DNA from: Entomortierella parvispora
Lineage: Eukaryota; Mortierellomycota; Mortierellomycetes; Mortierellales; Mortierellaceae
DNA: 64,000 nucleotides
Reading direction: 5' to 3'
Assembly: GCA_963573315.1 (NCBI GenBank)
Contig: OY752144.1
Coordinates: 372,001-436,000, forward strand
Both the position numbers and the translations under genes were made by a program. Numbering within the stretch: position 1 is the first letter of the stretch; every line of letters starts with the position of its first letter. Below, in pieces: positions 1-11,911 of this stretch. The notes under the pieces are model-generated. The model made no database searches. It saw only the letters and a list, made by a program, of their open reading frames with translations, and had not been told where the DNA came from.

Positions 1-1086
1 GCAAGAAAAAGGCATCAGAATCGACCAACATGACCTCCTCGAATCGCGAGGCCAAAAGCGCAAAGGCCTTGATTGCCCATCCTCCCAATTGCATGTAGTC
101 ATTATCGAGTATTTTGGTGATGTCCATGACCTCAATCTGAGTCGTCATTTCCCGTAAATACGTTTGTCTTTGCGGTGAGAGATCGCCGTCGCCCATATAA
201 AAGACCTGAATCGGGATATCTTTGTGGAGGCGACGAATCGCCTGGATCGACGTGCTCACGAATTCAAACTGGAAATTACCGGCACAGATGACAATTCCAC
301 GACCCGAGTAACTGGCGAACAAGGAGAAGGAGGTTCTGAAATTCCGATGCAACCAAGGGTACAGCTTGCCCTCGAGTCTGAAAAAGAAATCAATCTCGGC
401 TCTGGACTTTGATAATTCAAACAATTGGTCTTCCTTTTCCTGAGCAGTGGCGCCGGTCATGGATCGATAGATGGGGAGGATATGATGCCAAAGAGATTTG
501 TAGGTCCGTTCTGCACGACTTGCACGAGAGAAATCGAGCTGTTCTTTTGCTGTAAGGATCTCGCCCTTGTTGTACTCGATCTGTAAGAGTTCGTTCATCA
601 TGTTGAATCCCATTGTTGTATGAAGCATCATGGTATCTTGTTCTGACCACGCCGGGGTATCGCGAGGGATTGCTAGGTCGTGTGTCAAATGAAGGTTCTC
701 GTCAACCTAGATGTTATTTTTAAGGGACTGTGAGTGTTAAGAACAGACAAACCCTTTGAACGTGCGTCTCCTTTCCTGTAGGCCTTCCTCCCGTCGCCCT
801 TGCAACTGACCTTGAATGAATTCAACAACCTTGGTTCTAGTAAAGGAGATTTCTGATCTCGAGTGATTTTTTGTTCAAGTTCTAGAAATTTGAGGTTTTG
901 TTGAACTTCAAGGAGCTCCAGCTGATTTTTGAAGATTGCTCGATGTTCAGCTTGGACTTGTTCATGAATGTGAGCAGCGGATTGAATCCAGTATTGACGG
1001 CAGATAGTGATTAGCCCCACGTTCACGACTAGGACAGCACACAGTTTGAGGACTGGTGTGCGTGGAAGCATTTGCATCTTGGTCAT
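1..1086 (-). CDS. GT71 alpha-mannosyltransferase (MNN1-type), C-terminus cut by window edge
   Basis: The product is a type II membrane glycosyltransferase of the MNN1/GT71 family, which adds alpha-linked mannose to glycans in the Golgi lumen using GDP-mannose. The start is the ATG at 1086. A short cytosolic N-terminus is followed by a hydrophobic signal anchor (about residues 11-28) and a charged stem. One intron (707-810) joins in phase 0. Exon 2 shows the family pattern clearly: a stretch starting RGIVICAGNFQF, then IPIQVFYMGDGDLS, then GGWAIKAFALLASRFEEV leading into LVDSDAFF, whose DSD is the metal-binding DXD motif. The rest of the catalytic domain lies outside the window. The family assignment is secure. 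The exact linkage made is not inferable, because GT71 members differ in acceptor. The gene is divergent from TUP1. Confidence 0.85.
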
Positions 1087-1750
1087 AGTGGGTATGATTA
1101 TTCTTTCGCGGAGGAGGAGTCAGAGGTCGTGTTACAAGTCGGATGTCACAGGAGAGAGACAGGAAAGAAGGAAGAAATGAAGAAGGAAAAAACAAGAGAG
1201 AGAGAGAGAGTAACGTCGGATAGGATGAGAGGAACGAACGAAGGAGGAAGAAAGAGAACGAGGAATAAGTTGTGGTCGCTATGAGGGGCCAAAAGTAGAG
1301 AGGCACAGGCAGCACCCCCTATTGTCTTGCTTCTGTGCTAAATCTTTGTGTTGCATTCCATTCTCAGCAAAGGAGGAAGTCGCTGCTCGCATGGACCCCA
1401 GCAACGAAAAGGGAGGCACGCGTGAAAAGCCTGGTTCACACTTGACTGTGTTCTCTTGTTCGTCAGCCAATTTTTTGTCTGGCGGTTGGTTGATCTGGCT
1501 CCGCACACAAGGGCGCAGAGGAGAAAAGTGTGGCGGAGGAGATAAAAAAGATGTCATTTTCGATGAGAGCCATCGGGCGCGCGCGCGCGCGAGCGGGGCG
1601 GAGCTTGGTCCCTGAGAGGCCAAGCAAGCGGATGAACAAATGAGAGCAGCAGGAGGGCATTGGGAACATGAAGCAAAGCAAGGAGCCAAAAAAAAAAAAA
1701 AGAACGACAGCATCATCGAGATCGAAGCGTTGTGGCTCTCAAAGAGTAGT

Positions 1751-1779
1751 GTTTGTTTGTTTGTTTGTTTGTTTGTTTG
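1751..1779. repeat. (GTTT)n microsatellite
   Basis: About seven uninterrupted GTTT units lie in the TUP1/GT71 intergenic region. Confidence 0.9.
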
Positions 1780-1886
1780 TTTTGAACAGCAATGTAGGAG
1801 CTTGGAAGGACAAGACGAAATGAAGGAAACAAAGGGCAAGTGGACGGACGGACAAGTCGAGCGCGACTTGTGTTCCGACAAGACGA

Positions 1887-1911
1887 GAAGGAAGGAAGGA
1901 AGGAAGGAAGG
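1887..1911. repeat. (GAAG)n microsatellite
   Basis: About six GAAG units form a purine tract in the same intergenic region. Confidence 0.85.
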
Positions 1912-2640
1912 AGAAAAGCAAAAAGAAAAAAAAAAGGTGTGCAACGTGCGTGCCGCCAAACGGACCCCTCCGACCGCCCCACGCAGCGCCCGTGGCTGGT
2001 TGGTGGTTGTTCTTTCTTTCTTTCCTTTTCAGCAAGCGAGAGGGAAGGCGCGCCCTTCTTTCTGTCTTTCGTTCTTCCAGAGTGCACACTCCTTTCTCTT
2101 GTCTTTCTCCTTCTCTCTTGTCTTTCCTCCTTCTCTCCTCCTCCTCCCCCCTGCTCCTCTTCCTCCCTCCCTCCCCCCCTGCCTGCATTCTCATCTCTCC
2201 TTCATCTCGCTTCATCTCACTCTCACCATCCTTCTTGTCCTCATCTCATCTCATCTCTCGTCTTCCGTCCAATCCTACTCATCCTCAATCACTCACTCTC
2301 ACACTTGGCTGCCATCGACATTTGCTTTCTGGCTGGCTTGCCCATTGTACGTTTTGCTTTGTCTGTTTGTTCGGTTGCCTCTTTTGTCCTTGTCTTCTCC
2401 TTTGTCTCCTTTGATTCTACTTCAGGGTCTGCAGAGTGACCAACCCCGGGGGTGATGGGCGTTCCATTCTGTGTAATCCAAGGAAAAGGGCACGAAAAGG
2501 AAAGGAGGGGGAGGTCAAAGGAAACAACAAAGAGCGGCTCTCTTTCTCTTTTCTCTCTCTCTTTGTCGCCGTCTCTTGCCCCTGTCGTGTCAGTTGCAAA
2601 ACGAACACGACCACAACAACACACAGACACCACGACAACC

Positions 2641-2671
2641 CACACATACACATACACATACACATACACGC
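2641..2671. repeat. (ACATAC)n short tandem repeat
   Basis: About four copies of a hexamer of the form ACATAC are embedded in a CA-rich stretch upstream of TUP1. Confidence 0.8.
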
Positions 2672-3359
2672 CACACCCACACCCATCATCATCCATGCAT
2701 CTCCCTCCTTTCCCTGTTCCCTGTTCCCTTTCCTTTCCCTTGCCCCAATGTCGCTGCTCAACACACAGACGCAATGCACAATGATACCACGGCCCGTCTT
2801 GCTGTCTGTGTACCAACGCGACGCAGGGACCCCCCAAGCACGTTGGTCCTCTGTCCAAGCGCCCGCCTTGGTGGTCCGTCGTCTTGCCTCCTTTGCTCCT
2901 TTTTTATTCCTTTGTCGGGTGTTGTTGGGCCCACCTCATAGCAAACAGCAGGACGAAGGAGAAGGAAAGCCAAGAGAGGAGGACGACAGCAAAGGAAGAG
3001 GAGAGGAGGAGTGAGGCCCATTGGCGTCCTTCCCTTTTTTTCCCCACTTCCCTTCCTTTTCCCTCTCACCTTTCCATCTGTCTGTCCGCAAGCCACCACG
3101 CATCCCTTGCCTTCTTCCCATCCATCCCTCCTCCACAAGGTCGATTAACCCCCCGATCAGTTCTCTTTTGCTCTCTCTCTGTAGGGAAACCTTTCCTCCC
3201 CTCACATCGCTTTTTCTCGCGAGCACATCCTTTTCCACGCACGACCAAGACGCGTCCCCTTTATTCGCTTGATTGCCCACGTTCAACTTTCTGGGGGGTA
3301 AACGTAAATCAGGCATCCATCAGGACTGACAAACACAACTCCGCCGCTTAATCCAACCA

Positions 3360-6300
3360 ATGTCTGCCATCTACAATCACCGGCCCATGGTTCCAGGCAG
3401 AAGCGCCGGTGTGCCCGAATGGCTCGATCTCATCAAGCAGGAATTCGAAAGCCTGAGCCATGAAGCCATGGTTGCCAAGGCACAGCGCGACGAATGCGAA
3501 CACAAGAGTATGTAGTTTTTATTTCGGTTACAGTTCTTGTTTGTCTTCAGTATTCGAGTTCGAGTCCCTGCTACTGCCCAAAGCTCCAGCCAGACATGCT
3601 TGATCTGCAGGGCTCTCGGGCAGCAGTAAATGGGCCGCTGCTGTCGCGTTGTTGTTGGATTGCCATCCTTGTTTGCTAACTGGACCCCTTGATCCCGCAC
3701 CGCGCCCCCTCCCCTTGTCCGTCTGTTTAGTCAACAACCAGATCCAGGAAATGGTTGCCTTCCAACGAGCCTTGATAGAGCTCGAGAGGAAACACGACGC
3801 GATGAAGACGCAGTACCGCATGTAAATTGAGCCGCCGACCCGTTCGATCTGCGGCCCACGGACAAAAGGCCGGAATGTTCCACCCAATCAGCAATTTAAC
3901 CTAGTCATCTTTATGCTCTTGTCGTTCGATATGTAGGTGGGAAGAGGAAATCGGCCGTCTGAGGCGCGAGGTCGAGCAGCGCGGAGGAGTCGTCCAGATG
4001 CCCCACCAGCTGTCGCATGCACAGCCACCCCCACCCAACCTTGGACAAGGGCACTCAAATCTTTTCGGCGGGATTATCAGCGGAGGCCCTGGTGGCCCCG
4101 GACTGGTCGCCCCGCCTCAAATGGTCGATCCGACCCAACAACAGCAACAGCAACAACAGCAACAACAACAACACCAACAGCAGCAACAACAACAGCATCA
4201 GGTTCATCAGCAAGCGCAGCAGCAACATCAGCAGCAGGCACAGCAGTCTCAGCAAGCCCAAGCCCAGCAGCATCATCATATGCAGGTTCAACAGCAGCAA
4301 CAACAGCACCATCAGCAACAGCAGCAGCATATCCAACAGCAGCAAGGCCAACAGCAGCACCCTTATGGAGGACCCAACATGCCTCCTGGCCCAGGCGGTC
4401 CTCATTCTCCTTACATGAACGGAAACAATGGACAACCTCAAAAGCGTTTTAAAACTGAGAATGATGGTGCTCGATTCAAAGCTGAAGGCGATATTCCCCC
4501 TCCCGGCGCTCCAGGCAATATGTACGGGAACATGTCTCCTAATCTTCACGGCAACCCTCCTGGACCTCCTCCTGGTATGGGTCCTAATTACAGCTCCCCC
4601 GTGCCGGCACCAGCTTCATCAAAACAGGTATTACAGGTGGAAATGGGTAGGTTTGCAGTTGCAATGTTCCAGCTTGTTAACAGTGTTTCTCTATTTTCTC
4701 TCCTAGGGTGGACTTTATATGCAGGGTAGAGATGATCAAGGATCCCAGTCCGGGTCGACAGCTGTGAAACGGAAATCTGGCGCTTCTGGGTCCATCCCAA
4801 CCACCGTTGCAAAGGCAGCCCGAGGCGGTAACGGCTCTTCCAATAGCTGGAGCGATGATCCCGACAGCGTGCCAGCGCAATTGAAGCGAGAGGGAGCAGA
4901 TTGGTTTGCCATGTATGGAAAATGCGGTATTCTAGAATTCTATAATGAGCTCTGAGCTTGCATATTGCATTACATGAACTGACCAGTCCTTTATTCTGAT
5001 TATAGTTCCAATCCAAAGGTGCCACAGCAGCTGAAAGTCGATCTTGTTCACACCATGGAACACTCAAGGTATGCGGGAATGAATCGCCGACATCTGCTGT
5101 CTGTGTTGCGATATTATTGCTCATTCTTCGACTGGCTCTGCTTGTTTTTAGTGTTGTTTGCTGTGTACGTTTCAGCGCGGATGGGAAATACCTTGCCACA
5201 GGGTGCAACAGGAGCGCTCAAATTTATGACATTCAGACCGGTCAGACTGTTTGGTATGTAAACGCAGGTGTCTTTGATGGTTATGTATGCGTCAGAAATA
5301 GGACATGCAGCTTACTGAACTCTTTATCTACGCAACAGCATTCTTGCTGACGATACAGCGGGCAAAGATGATTTGTACATTCGATCGGTGTGTTTCAGTC
5401 CAGATGGAAAATACCTTGCCACCGGAGCAGAAGACAAGCAAATCAGAGTAAGTACTTTTCCTATTTTATAACTCACGCTGAGGATTTGCGACACGACTCG
5501 ATTCTGACAAGCTTTTAATTGTTCATTCTACCCTAGATTTGGGAGATTGGCCGTAAAAAGATTCGAATGATTTTGAAAGGACATGAGCAGGATATTTATT
5601 CACTTGATTTTTCAAGAGACGGCAGGATTATTGTTTCTGGATCGGGCGATCAAACGGCCAGAGTTTGGGACATGGAGACCAGCAAATGCTTGCATGTTTT
5701 GACGGTGGGCGACGAGGACCTCAAGGATGCAGGCGTGACATCTGTAGCTATCTCACCGGATGGCCGCCTTGTTGCTGCAGGATCTCTAGACAAAATGGTG
5801 CGCGTTTGGGATACACACTCTGGCCAGCTCTTGGAGAAACTGGAGGGTCACAAAGAGTCGGTGTATAGTGTCGTGTTCTCCCCTGATGGCAAGACCCTAA
5901 TTTCTGGCAGTTTGGACAAGACCTTGAAGTCCTGGGATCTGAACATTGGTGGACGCAATGGCCAGGGTGGACAACGAAGGACAACATGCAAGGCAACATT
6001 CACAGGCCATAAGGTATTATTCTTTTCGCACAGGCGATGTTCAAAGAGGCAAAGAGACAAGAGTGCTAATTGTTGAGAATCTTGATCTCAAAACAAAAAA
6101 ATTAGGACTTTGTTCTTTCGGTGGCAGTATCACCGGATGGTAAATGGGTTGTATCTGGTTCCAAGGACCGTGGTGTCCAATTCTGGGATCCTACCACGAC
6201 AGCCGTTCAGTTCATGCTTCAGGGACACAAGAATTCTGGTAAGTGAGGACGACATAATCCCTGAAGAAGCGCTACTTTGGTGTTGAGATTGACCCCGCCA

Positions 6301-6425
6301 TCTTTTGAATTTTTGTAGTTATCTCTGTGGCACTGAGTCCGATGGGAACGTACTTTGCAACAGGTTCTGGTGATACCCGTGCTCGAGTCTGGAGTTATGA
6401 GCCAACACAGGAGGGGCAGATGTAG
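3360..6425 (+). CDS. TUP1: TUP1-type transcriptional corepressor, WD40 protein
   Basis: This is the general corepressor subunit that tetramerises, binds SSN6/CYC8 and is recruited to promoters by DNA-binding repressors. I join ten exons (introns at 3508-3730, 3822-3936, 4628-4706, 4913-5005, 5069-5151, 5254-5338, 5448-5536, 6014-6105 and 6239-6318) into 708 residues with every phase matching. The N-terminal helical tetramerisation region begins [14 protein letters not shown] and contains [13 protein letters not shown]. It is followed by a Gln/His-rich and Pro/Gly-rich linker and then the C-terminal WD40 propeller. Diagnostic pieces are [42 protein letters not shown] and repeated SPDGK...SGS...D...W blades up to [10 protein letters not shown]. 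The exon 4 end is the least certain boundary; it gives DWFAI-SNPKVP. An AATAAA at 6537 is a plausible polyadenylation signal. Assignment is very secure. Confidence 0.97.
4132..4360 (+). repeat. CAG/CAA polyglutamine-coding microsatellite in TUP1
   Basis: A mixed CAG/CAA tract with CAT/CAC interruptions lies inside TUP1 exon 3 and encodes long Gln runs broken by His. Mixed codons make it less prone to slippage than a pure CAG run. Gln-rich linkers are usual in fungal TUP1 proteins. The complementary strand shows a long Leu-rich open frame here that is only its shadow. Confidence 0.9.
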
Positions 6426-6722
6426 CGTTCTTGGGGATATCTATCTTTCTTTTTGTTTCTTCTCTTTTTGCCGTTTTGTTGCCCTGCGGATGGGCGCGTT
6501 CTGTCCTTTTTGTTCATGTTTGAAAACCAATGATAAAATAAACCAACGATAAAATGCTCAAGTATTGTATTGATAGACCATGATCAAGGAGGGGGTGGAA
6601 AAAAAAAAAAAAAAGAAAAAAAAAAAGCTGAGAAACAAAGCCACCGCCACCATCTTTCGAAAGAGCCACGTTTTCGCCCCTTGAGGTTCATTTCTTTTGC
6701 TTCTTCATGTGCTTCCCCTGTA
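6426..6722. other. Intergenic: TUP1 3' end and ORC6 promoter
   Basis: It holds AATAAA at 6537-6542 and a long, nearly pure A-tract at about 6599-6627. No gene is seen. Confidence 0.7.
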
Positions 6723-8144
6723 ATGTCACGACGCGACGTAACTGAAATCCTCGAGCGCCTCTACCTCGATCACCGGACATCACTCGCGGACAAGGCATGT
6801 GCATTCCTGGATGCAGTGCAAGCCAACAGTTCATTCAAGAATCATCCTTGTCATGCTGCAATTTGTATTGATATTGCGGCACAAAGGTACAGTCGTGATC
6901 CCTATTCTACTCGTGTTCGTTCCAGTTTCTAAACCCCAGGTGCTGACATATCTCTTTTCTGTAGATTGAAAATCGAGGTATCTCGCCAAGCTCTTATTCG
7001 ACTCTCAGCAACCTCGGTGCCAGTTTACACTTCAACTCTCCAAACTCTCGATCGATTTTTACCAGGGGGATCTAAACAGGGCCATTCCACTGGCGATGAC
7101 GGACAAGGAGGGCGAGGATCCAAGTCAAAATCAGATGGGAATCTCGTAGACAATTCCCGGCATGCAAAACTTTGCGCATCTTTAACAAGGACATCGCTGA
7201 CGTATTTGCGTCAGATGGCAGTACAATACGGGTCCATGGAACTCTACGAAGTTGTGCTCCAATGTCTGGAGCAGTTTTTCCCCTCTTGGTTTCTGACGCT
7301 TCCGCCGGCGCAACAACTTCAGATGAATTATTCGGACCCCAAGTGGGTCGGAGCTGCGTTTTGGCTATGCGCCATGGCCAAGGGTATGAATGCTACCCCA
7401 GAGGAGATCACAGGAAAAACGACAGACAAGCCACCAAAAAGGATCGGAGGACGTGGAGGCAAGGAGCTGAAAGAGTTAATCATGACAGCGGTGGAGCACA
7501 AGGTTCAGCAGAAGGACTTGGAAACAACTATTCGGTTAATAGAGCAGTATGCACAGCAATACCTGATCTCCCTGAAAAAGATCAAGGGCGGCAGCACGTT
7601 AACAGTGTCAGCACCTTCAACGGCAAGGAGACGAAAGACCCCATCCACCTCTGGGGATTTTGGAGCCGATATAGTCATACCCACCCGAGGAGGCGTCGAG
7701 GCTCAGAAACTTTTGCAATTGAAGCAACAACAACAGCAGCAACAACAACAATCAGATACATCGAGCAATCCTTTTACGGACTTGTCAAGTTCGGGATCAG
7801 CTGTCAGTCTGGACGACAGGGAGCTGCAAAGCGCCAGAGCTTCGAGGATGCAGGGGCGTAGTACCAAGAGGACTATATCCAATGTCAGTCAAATGTCTCT
7901 TGTTTCCGACGGTGAGGATGAGGAAGGTTCTAAAAAGAATGCTACGGCGAAGCCAAGTCGACCTTCCAAGAGAGCAAAGGTGGAGTCGACAGTGGAGGAT
8001 AATCAGGGTTCAGCGACAGCGATATCATCTTCTGGTATCATGAAGCCAAAGAAAGGAAGTGTCCGGAAGGACTTGCAAACGACGGCGGCCAACCTCAGAG
8101 GTCGACGTAGAACAGGAGGAGTTTACAATATGGTAGGAAAGTAG
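6723..8144 (+). CDS. ORC6: Origin recognition complex subunit 6
   Basis: This is the smallest ORC subunit, needed to load the MCM helicase at replication origins. Two exons (intron 6887-6964, phase 2) give 447 residues. The N-terminal half fits the ORC6 tandem cyclin-like (TFIIB-like) fold: residues 1-55 resemble the first helices of ORC6, followed by EVSRQALIRLSATSVPVYTS, a typical ORC6 helix pair. The second cyclin-like part includes LTYLRQMAVQYGSMELYEVV and DPKWVGAAFWLCAMAKGMNA. The C-terminal third is low complexity: a Gln run, Ser/Thr-rich acidic stretches and basic patches such as KPSRPSKRAKVE that resemble nuclear localisation signals. It is longer than animal ORC6 (about 250 residues) but within the fungal range. 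The call rests on pattern similarity, with no single catalytic motif to check. Confidence 0.85.
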
Positions 8145-8408
8145 GAATGTATGTGTCTGTGGTTTATGTCTTTGTCTATTATCTGTATTCAACTGCTCCT
8201 CCCTCCCCTGTTAGATCCCTCGCCTCAGATACCAGGATACAAGGGCGTACGCGCACTACCAAGAGTGGAGGGGCAACATCCGCACCCAGCTCCAGAGCGC
8301 GGTCTAAAAAAAATAAACCAGTTTTGCCACCAAATTTTTGCGTTTTATTAAATTGTCAACATTTGCCTTCATTCTCCATCCATCCTTCTCTCTTGCCAAT
8401 TGTCAGAC
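8145..8408. other. Intergenic: ORC6 3' end and MAU2 promoter
   Basis: It contains an AATAAA at about 8314, preceded by an A-run, and a pyrimidine-rich leader directly before the MAU2 start. No gene is seen. Confidence 0.6.
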
Positions 8409-11400
8409 ATGCAGGACGATCTTCTCCATACCACAATGACGGCGCCAATCGCAATGACTCCCATGGCCACAGGAGAGGTTCCTTCTCTTATCAGTCAAGG
8501 GAAAACTCACGTTCTTCTCTGGGCCATCGCCGAGGATTGTATGAACCAGGCACGGGCGCTCTGCTTTGCCGCTACTACCCAGCCCAATTCGCAAGCAGGT
8601 TGGCGCGAGCGTCATCACAAGCTGGTCTTTACAGCGGTCAAGTGCCTAGTAGCCTGTTCCACTTTGGAGTCTCCCTCGATGATGCAGTTGGACAAAGCCA
8701 AGACCAGACTTCGCCTTGCACAGATCTTGTTCGAGGAGACCGAGAGTCTGGATAGGTCTGAAGCAGAAGTCGACAAGGCGGTAAGAAGGGATTGAAAACT
8801 AGAGAAAAGGACTCTCCATGTTTTCCTTTGTATTATCATAAAGTACATCTAACAAAACTTCATCTTCCGTGGCGGCGTGTTTTCAATATTTGGTTAGATC
8901 CTGATTGTTGATTCTGTAAGATTCAAACCTGAGATGCCCCATGCAGCTTCCCCCTTCCAGGATTACCTAACAGACGATTGAATTATCCTGCATGCTTAGA
9001 TCGAAGGATCGGCGGCTCGTGACATACAACTTCGCCTATATGATCTGCAAATACAAATCTATATAGAGACAAAGCGTTTCCGACTCGCCAAGAACACATT
9101 GAAGCTCGCTGCCAAAGAGGCAGCAAAGTAAGTATGCTGTCTATTCAACCAAAGTGTCTTCTGAACTTGACTCTTTGCGGTGCTTTTCGTTATAGGGGGA
9201 ATACCAACCATCATCACTCTCCTGATAGGCAAGAGCTACATTGGTGGATGTACCAGTTTTACCTCCGGAAAGCGCATGTCTTCTTTTTGACCAACGACGT
9301 TGCAGGCAGTCTGAATACCTTGAATCAGGGGGCCACCTTGGCGGAGAAGCGAGGCGATTTTGACTTGAAGGTGAATGCAACTTGGTTATCGTCGCTTTAT
9401 CCAATATCCAAAGTGGTTCATTCTTGAGGATAGGCGAGGCATACTAACAGAGTTGGTCTCCACTGGCATTAATAATTGTCAAATATAGATGGCATTCTGG
9501 ATAGTCGCAGGACAGTACTCTTTAATGTTTTCAAACTGGGATCACGCAATGGTCTATCTTCGAAAATTGACTCCATTCATGGACCAGGAACATATACTCG
9601 ACATAACAGAATCGTCGCAACAGCAACAACAACAGCCATTGCCTTCTTCCTCACCAAGTCGACACTGTGACTCGAAGCAGTTGCGAGTTTTCTTCCTTAT
9701 TCTGTACATCTCGTGCATGCTTCGCTGCGGTAACACGAACAAGGCGTTGGCAGCTTTGACCGTACTTCACAGTGCCTTGGACGAAACTCGACCAAAAGAT
9801 TCAGATGAGCTGCAAGGGGTGTTCAAAATTCCACTGCAGACTCATCTTTCGCGGACTCAACAATTACAGCCGCAACCACAGCAGCATCAGCAAACTCAAT
9901 ATCAAGGACTGCCATCACAGCACGTAGAGGTCCCGTATATCCGCATCAGATGGATGTCGTTTTCGCAGGTGTACTGTCTAACATACCTACTGTCAGGTAT
10001 CTGCAGCAAAGCTGACATGACGCAGCCAATGAAGTCAGAACAGTTTCTGATCGAAGGAATCAAGGTCGTAGATCGTAAGTCCTCTTTCTGAAAAGTATAT
10101 CAACATCAGGGTCCACAATTTAGAGTACTAAACCTCTCCCTGGCATTGCATTGTTGTAGGGGAATTCAGTGTCGATGACTGTAAGAAGGCGTTTCTTTGC
10201 TCCCCTCACTTTTTAATTTTGCGATGGCATTGATGAATATCATTTCATTTGTTTCTATAGTTGCGACCACCACTTTACACGTTCGCGGCAAACAGCGCTG
10301 GTTTTCACTGCTCATGATGTCCATGCTTTTGCACCTTTCAGACGTATTCTTGCTGAAGTTTGATATGATTTCTGCAGAAGAGGTACGGAACGTTCAACTG
10401 ATATTGGATGAAATTGCAGTCGATACTGCCGTATAGTTCGATGAGGTTGCCTTTTCGTATTCATCATTTGCCTTCCAACTTGGATCCTCTCTTTTCTTGT
10501 CTACCTATAGACGATTTTGAAGGCAACTTATTGGTCCAAAGTCTGTGGACTGTGGGACGTATTCAAATGGAGAGTATCGTTGTCAGTCGGTATGATGATG
10601 CAGCTGGGCGGTCGATTGGATGAGGCGCTTGAGTGGTACGGTATTTGCTCAAGTCACACAGCGGAGAGCCATGAAGACCCGGAAGGCTACGATGCGAAAT
10701 CGCTGGCGATGGTCAACACAGCCCTCATTTATTGTGGAGACAAACATTTTGATATGCAAAAGGTAATGAGAGATTCCAGGGAGGCCATCAAAAGGAGCCG
10801 AACTGTCAAATGACGGCACTAATGAATGTTTTATCCCGCAGGTGAAGGATATCGTAACGGAAACAAAGATGAGACACGCTTCCATCTCCTCGACAAACTT
10901 CAGATGCGCTTTGCATATACTCGATAGCTGGACCAGGGAGGGGCTTATTCCAGCCAGGTACACTGTTAATTTTTACCTGATAGGATATTTTTGGAATGTA
11001 CTTACTCTTACAACTAACACACACTTCTCGTTTTGTAAGGCAACATTTGCAAGAGGCGCTGAAACTCTCAAGTACCTTGCTCAATACCCAGATGAGGAGT
11101 TTGACGCTGCTTCTTTTGGGCAATGTATATATGCAAACGCACGACGATCAAGCTGAAAAAATGCTTATGACCGGGTTTGTTCATGCGGCCAAGACCGGGA
11201 ACATGGTTGTGGCTGCCGCGGCAGGGTCCAGCTTGAAAGGTAATGGTGATGGTGGTGGTGATATGGTGGTGCTCATGGACTCAAAAATATGGTTTATCAG
11301 GAAGGACCAATTCACTCACCTCGTCCTCCCTTGACTTGCCACGTAGATCTTTACTTGAGGACATCGCAGGGTATCAAGGCTAGTCAACAGGCTCAGCAGA

Positions 11401-11546
11401 ACAAGCCTGTACTGGATACCGTCGATTCAGTGTTCCAGTCGCGCCATCTTGATCGACTTGTTGGTCAGGGTCAACAACCGCAACCACAACTGCAACTGCA
11501 ACAGCAGCTGCAAACTTCAGCAATAACAACAGCAGCAGCTCAGTGA
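8409..11546 (+). CDS. MAU2: Cohesin loading factor subunit MAU2/SCC4
   Basis: MAU2/SCC4 wraps the N-terminus of SCC2/NIPBL and recruits it to chromatin to load cohesin. Ten exons (introns 8781-8999, 9128-9195, 9371-9488, 10075-10159, 10181-10260, 10383-10510, 10763-10841, 10958-11039 and 11240-11346) give 723 residues, all in phase, including a 21 bp micro-exon (10160-10180). The start is the ATG at 8409. The family signature is TRLRLAQILFEETESLDRSE, followed by TPR-like helices: IQLRLYDLQIQIYIETKRFR, LHWWMYQFYLRKAHVF, MAFWIVAGQYSLMFSNWDHA and later repeats to LTLLLLGNVYMQ. The last exon is Gln-rich and poorly conserved, so the exact C-terminus is less certain. The gene lies tail-to-head after ORC6, another chromosome-cycle gene, but shared regulation is not shown. 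Confidence 0.92.
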
Positions 11547-11911
11547 AGAGGAGCCGAATAAAAGAGCCGTACCCTCAACCAACATGCACCGCCCCACTTA
11601 CCCTGAGCTTTGCACTCCGAACCATGCCACGCCGCACTGCGCGCGGTTTCGGCCACGTACAGGCCCAACAGCGAAATGAAATTAGATTTGCAGAAAGTGG
11701 GTGTCTGTTGCAAGAGAACTGTCGGTCAATCTTTTGTCCATCGTGCCATCCTTCCATCTTTCTTGTCCTCTCTTCTCCACACTTTTTGCATTCTTCACGC
11801 CCTTTTTGCCATAGCACCAAAGATAGCACTGTATCATAGCCACTTTCCTCCTCTCTCCCCTCCCCCTGTCCCCTCCCCTTTCCCCCCTCCGTCCTCCTCC
11901 ATCAGTGACCC
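11547..11911. other. Intergenic: MAU2 3' end and promoter of first kexin
   Basis: An AATAAA at about 11557 lies just after the MAU2 stop. The last 150 bp before the kexin ATG are a C/T-rich leader. No gene is seen. Confidence 0.6.

Larger units (their letters stand above)
1087..3359. other. 2.3 kb intergenic region, strongly strand-asymmetric low complexity
   Basis: No convincing gene is visible. The region separates the divergent GT71 and TUP1 starts. From about 1980 to 3300 the plus strand is very pyrimidine-rich (long CTTTCTTCC-type tracts), which suits a long TUP1 leader or promoter. From about 1140 to 1300 it is purine-rich, the mirror pattern for the minus-strand gene. It contains several microsatellites, an A run near 1688 and a GC alternation near 1577. 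Long open frames on both strands here are products of the simple sequence. Confidence 0.7.

Noticed and set aside
1279-3351. Several open frames of 120-270 codons on both strands upstream of TUP1
   Set aside because: Composition is that of simple CT/GA sequence, all frames are open together, and no motif or splice partner exists.
3549-3575. GTTCGAGTCC resembling a tRNA B box inside TUP1 intron 1
   Set aside because: Flanking bases do not form a T-arm stem, and no anticodon arm or acceptor stem can be drawn.
4055-4549. Leu-rich minus-strand frame opposite the TUP1 polyglutamine tract
   Set aside because: It is the complement of CAG/CAA codons.
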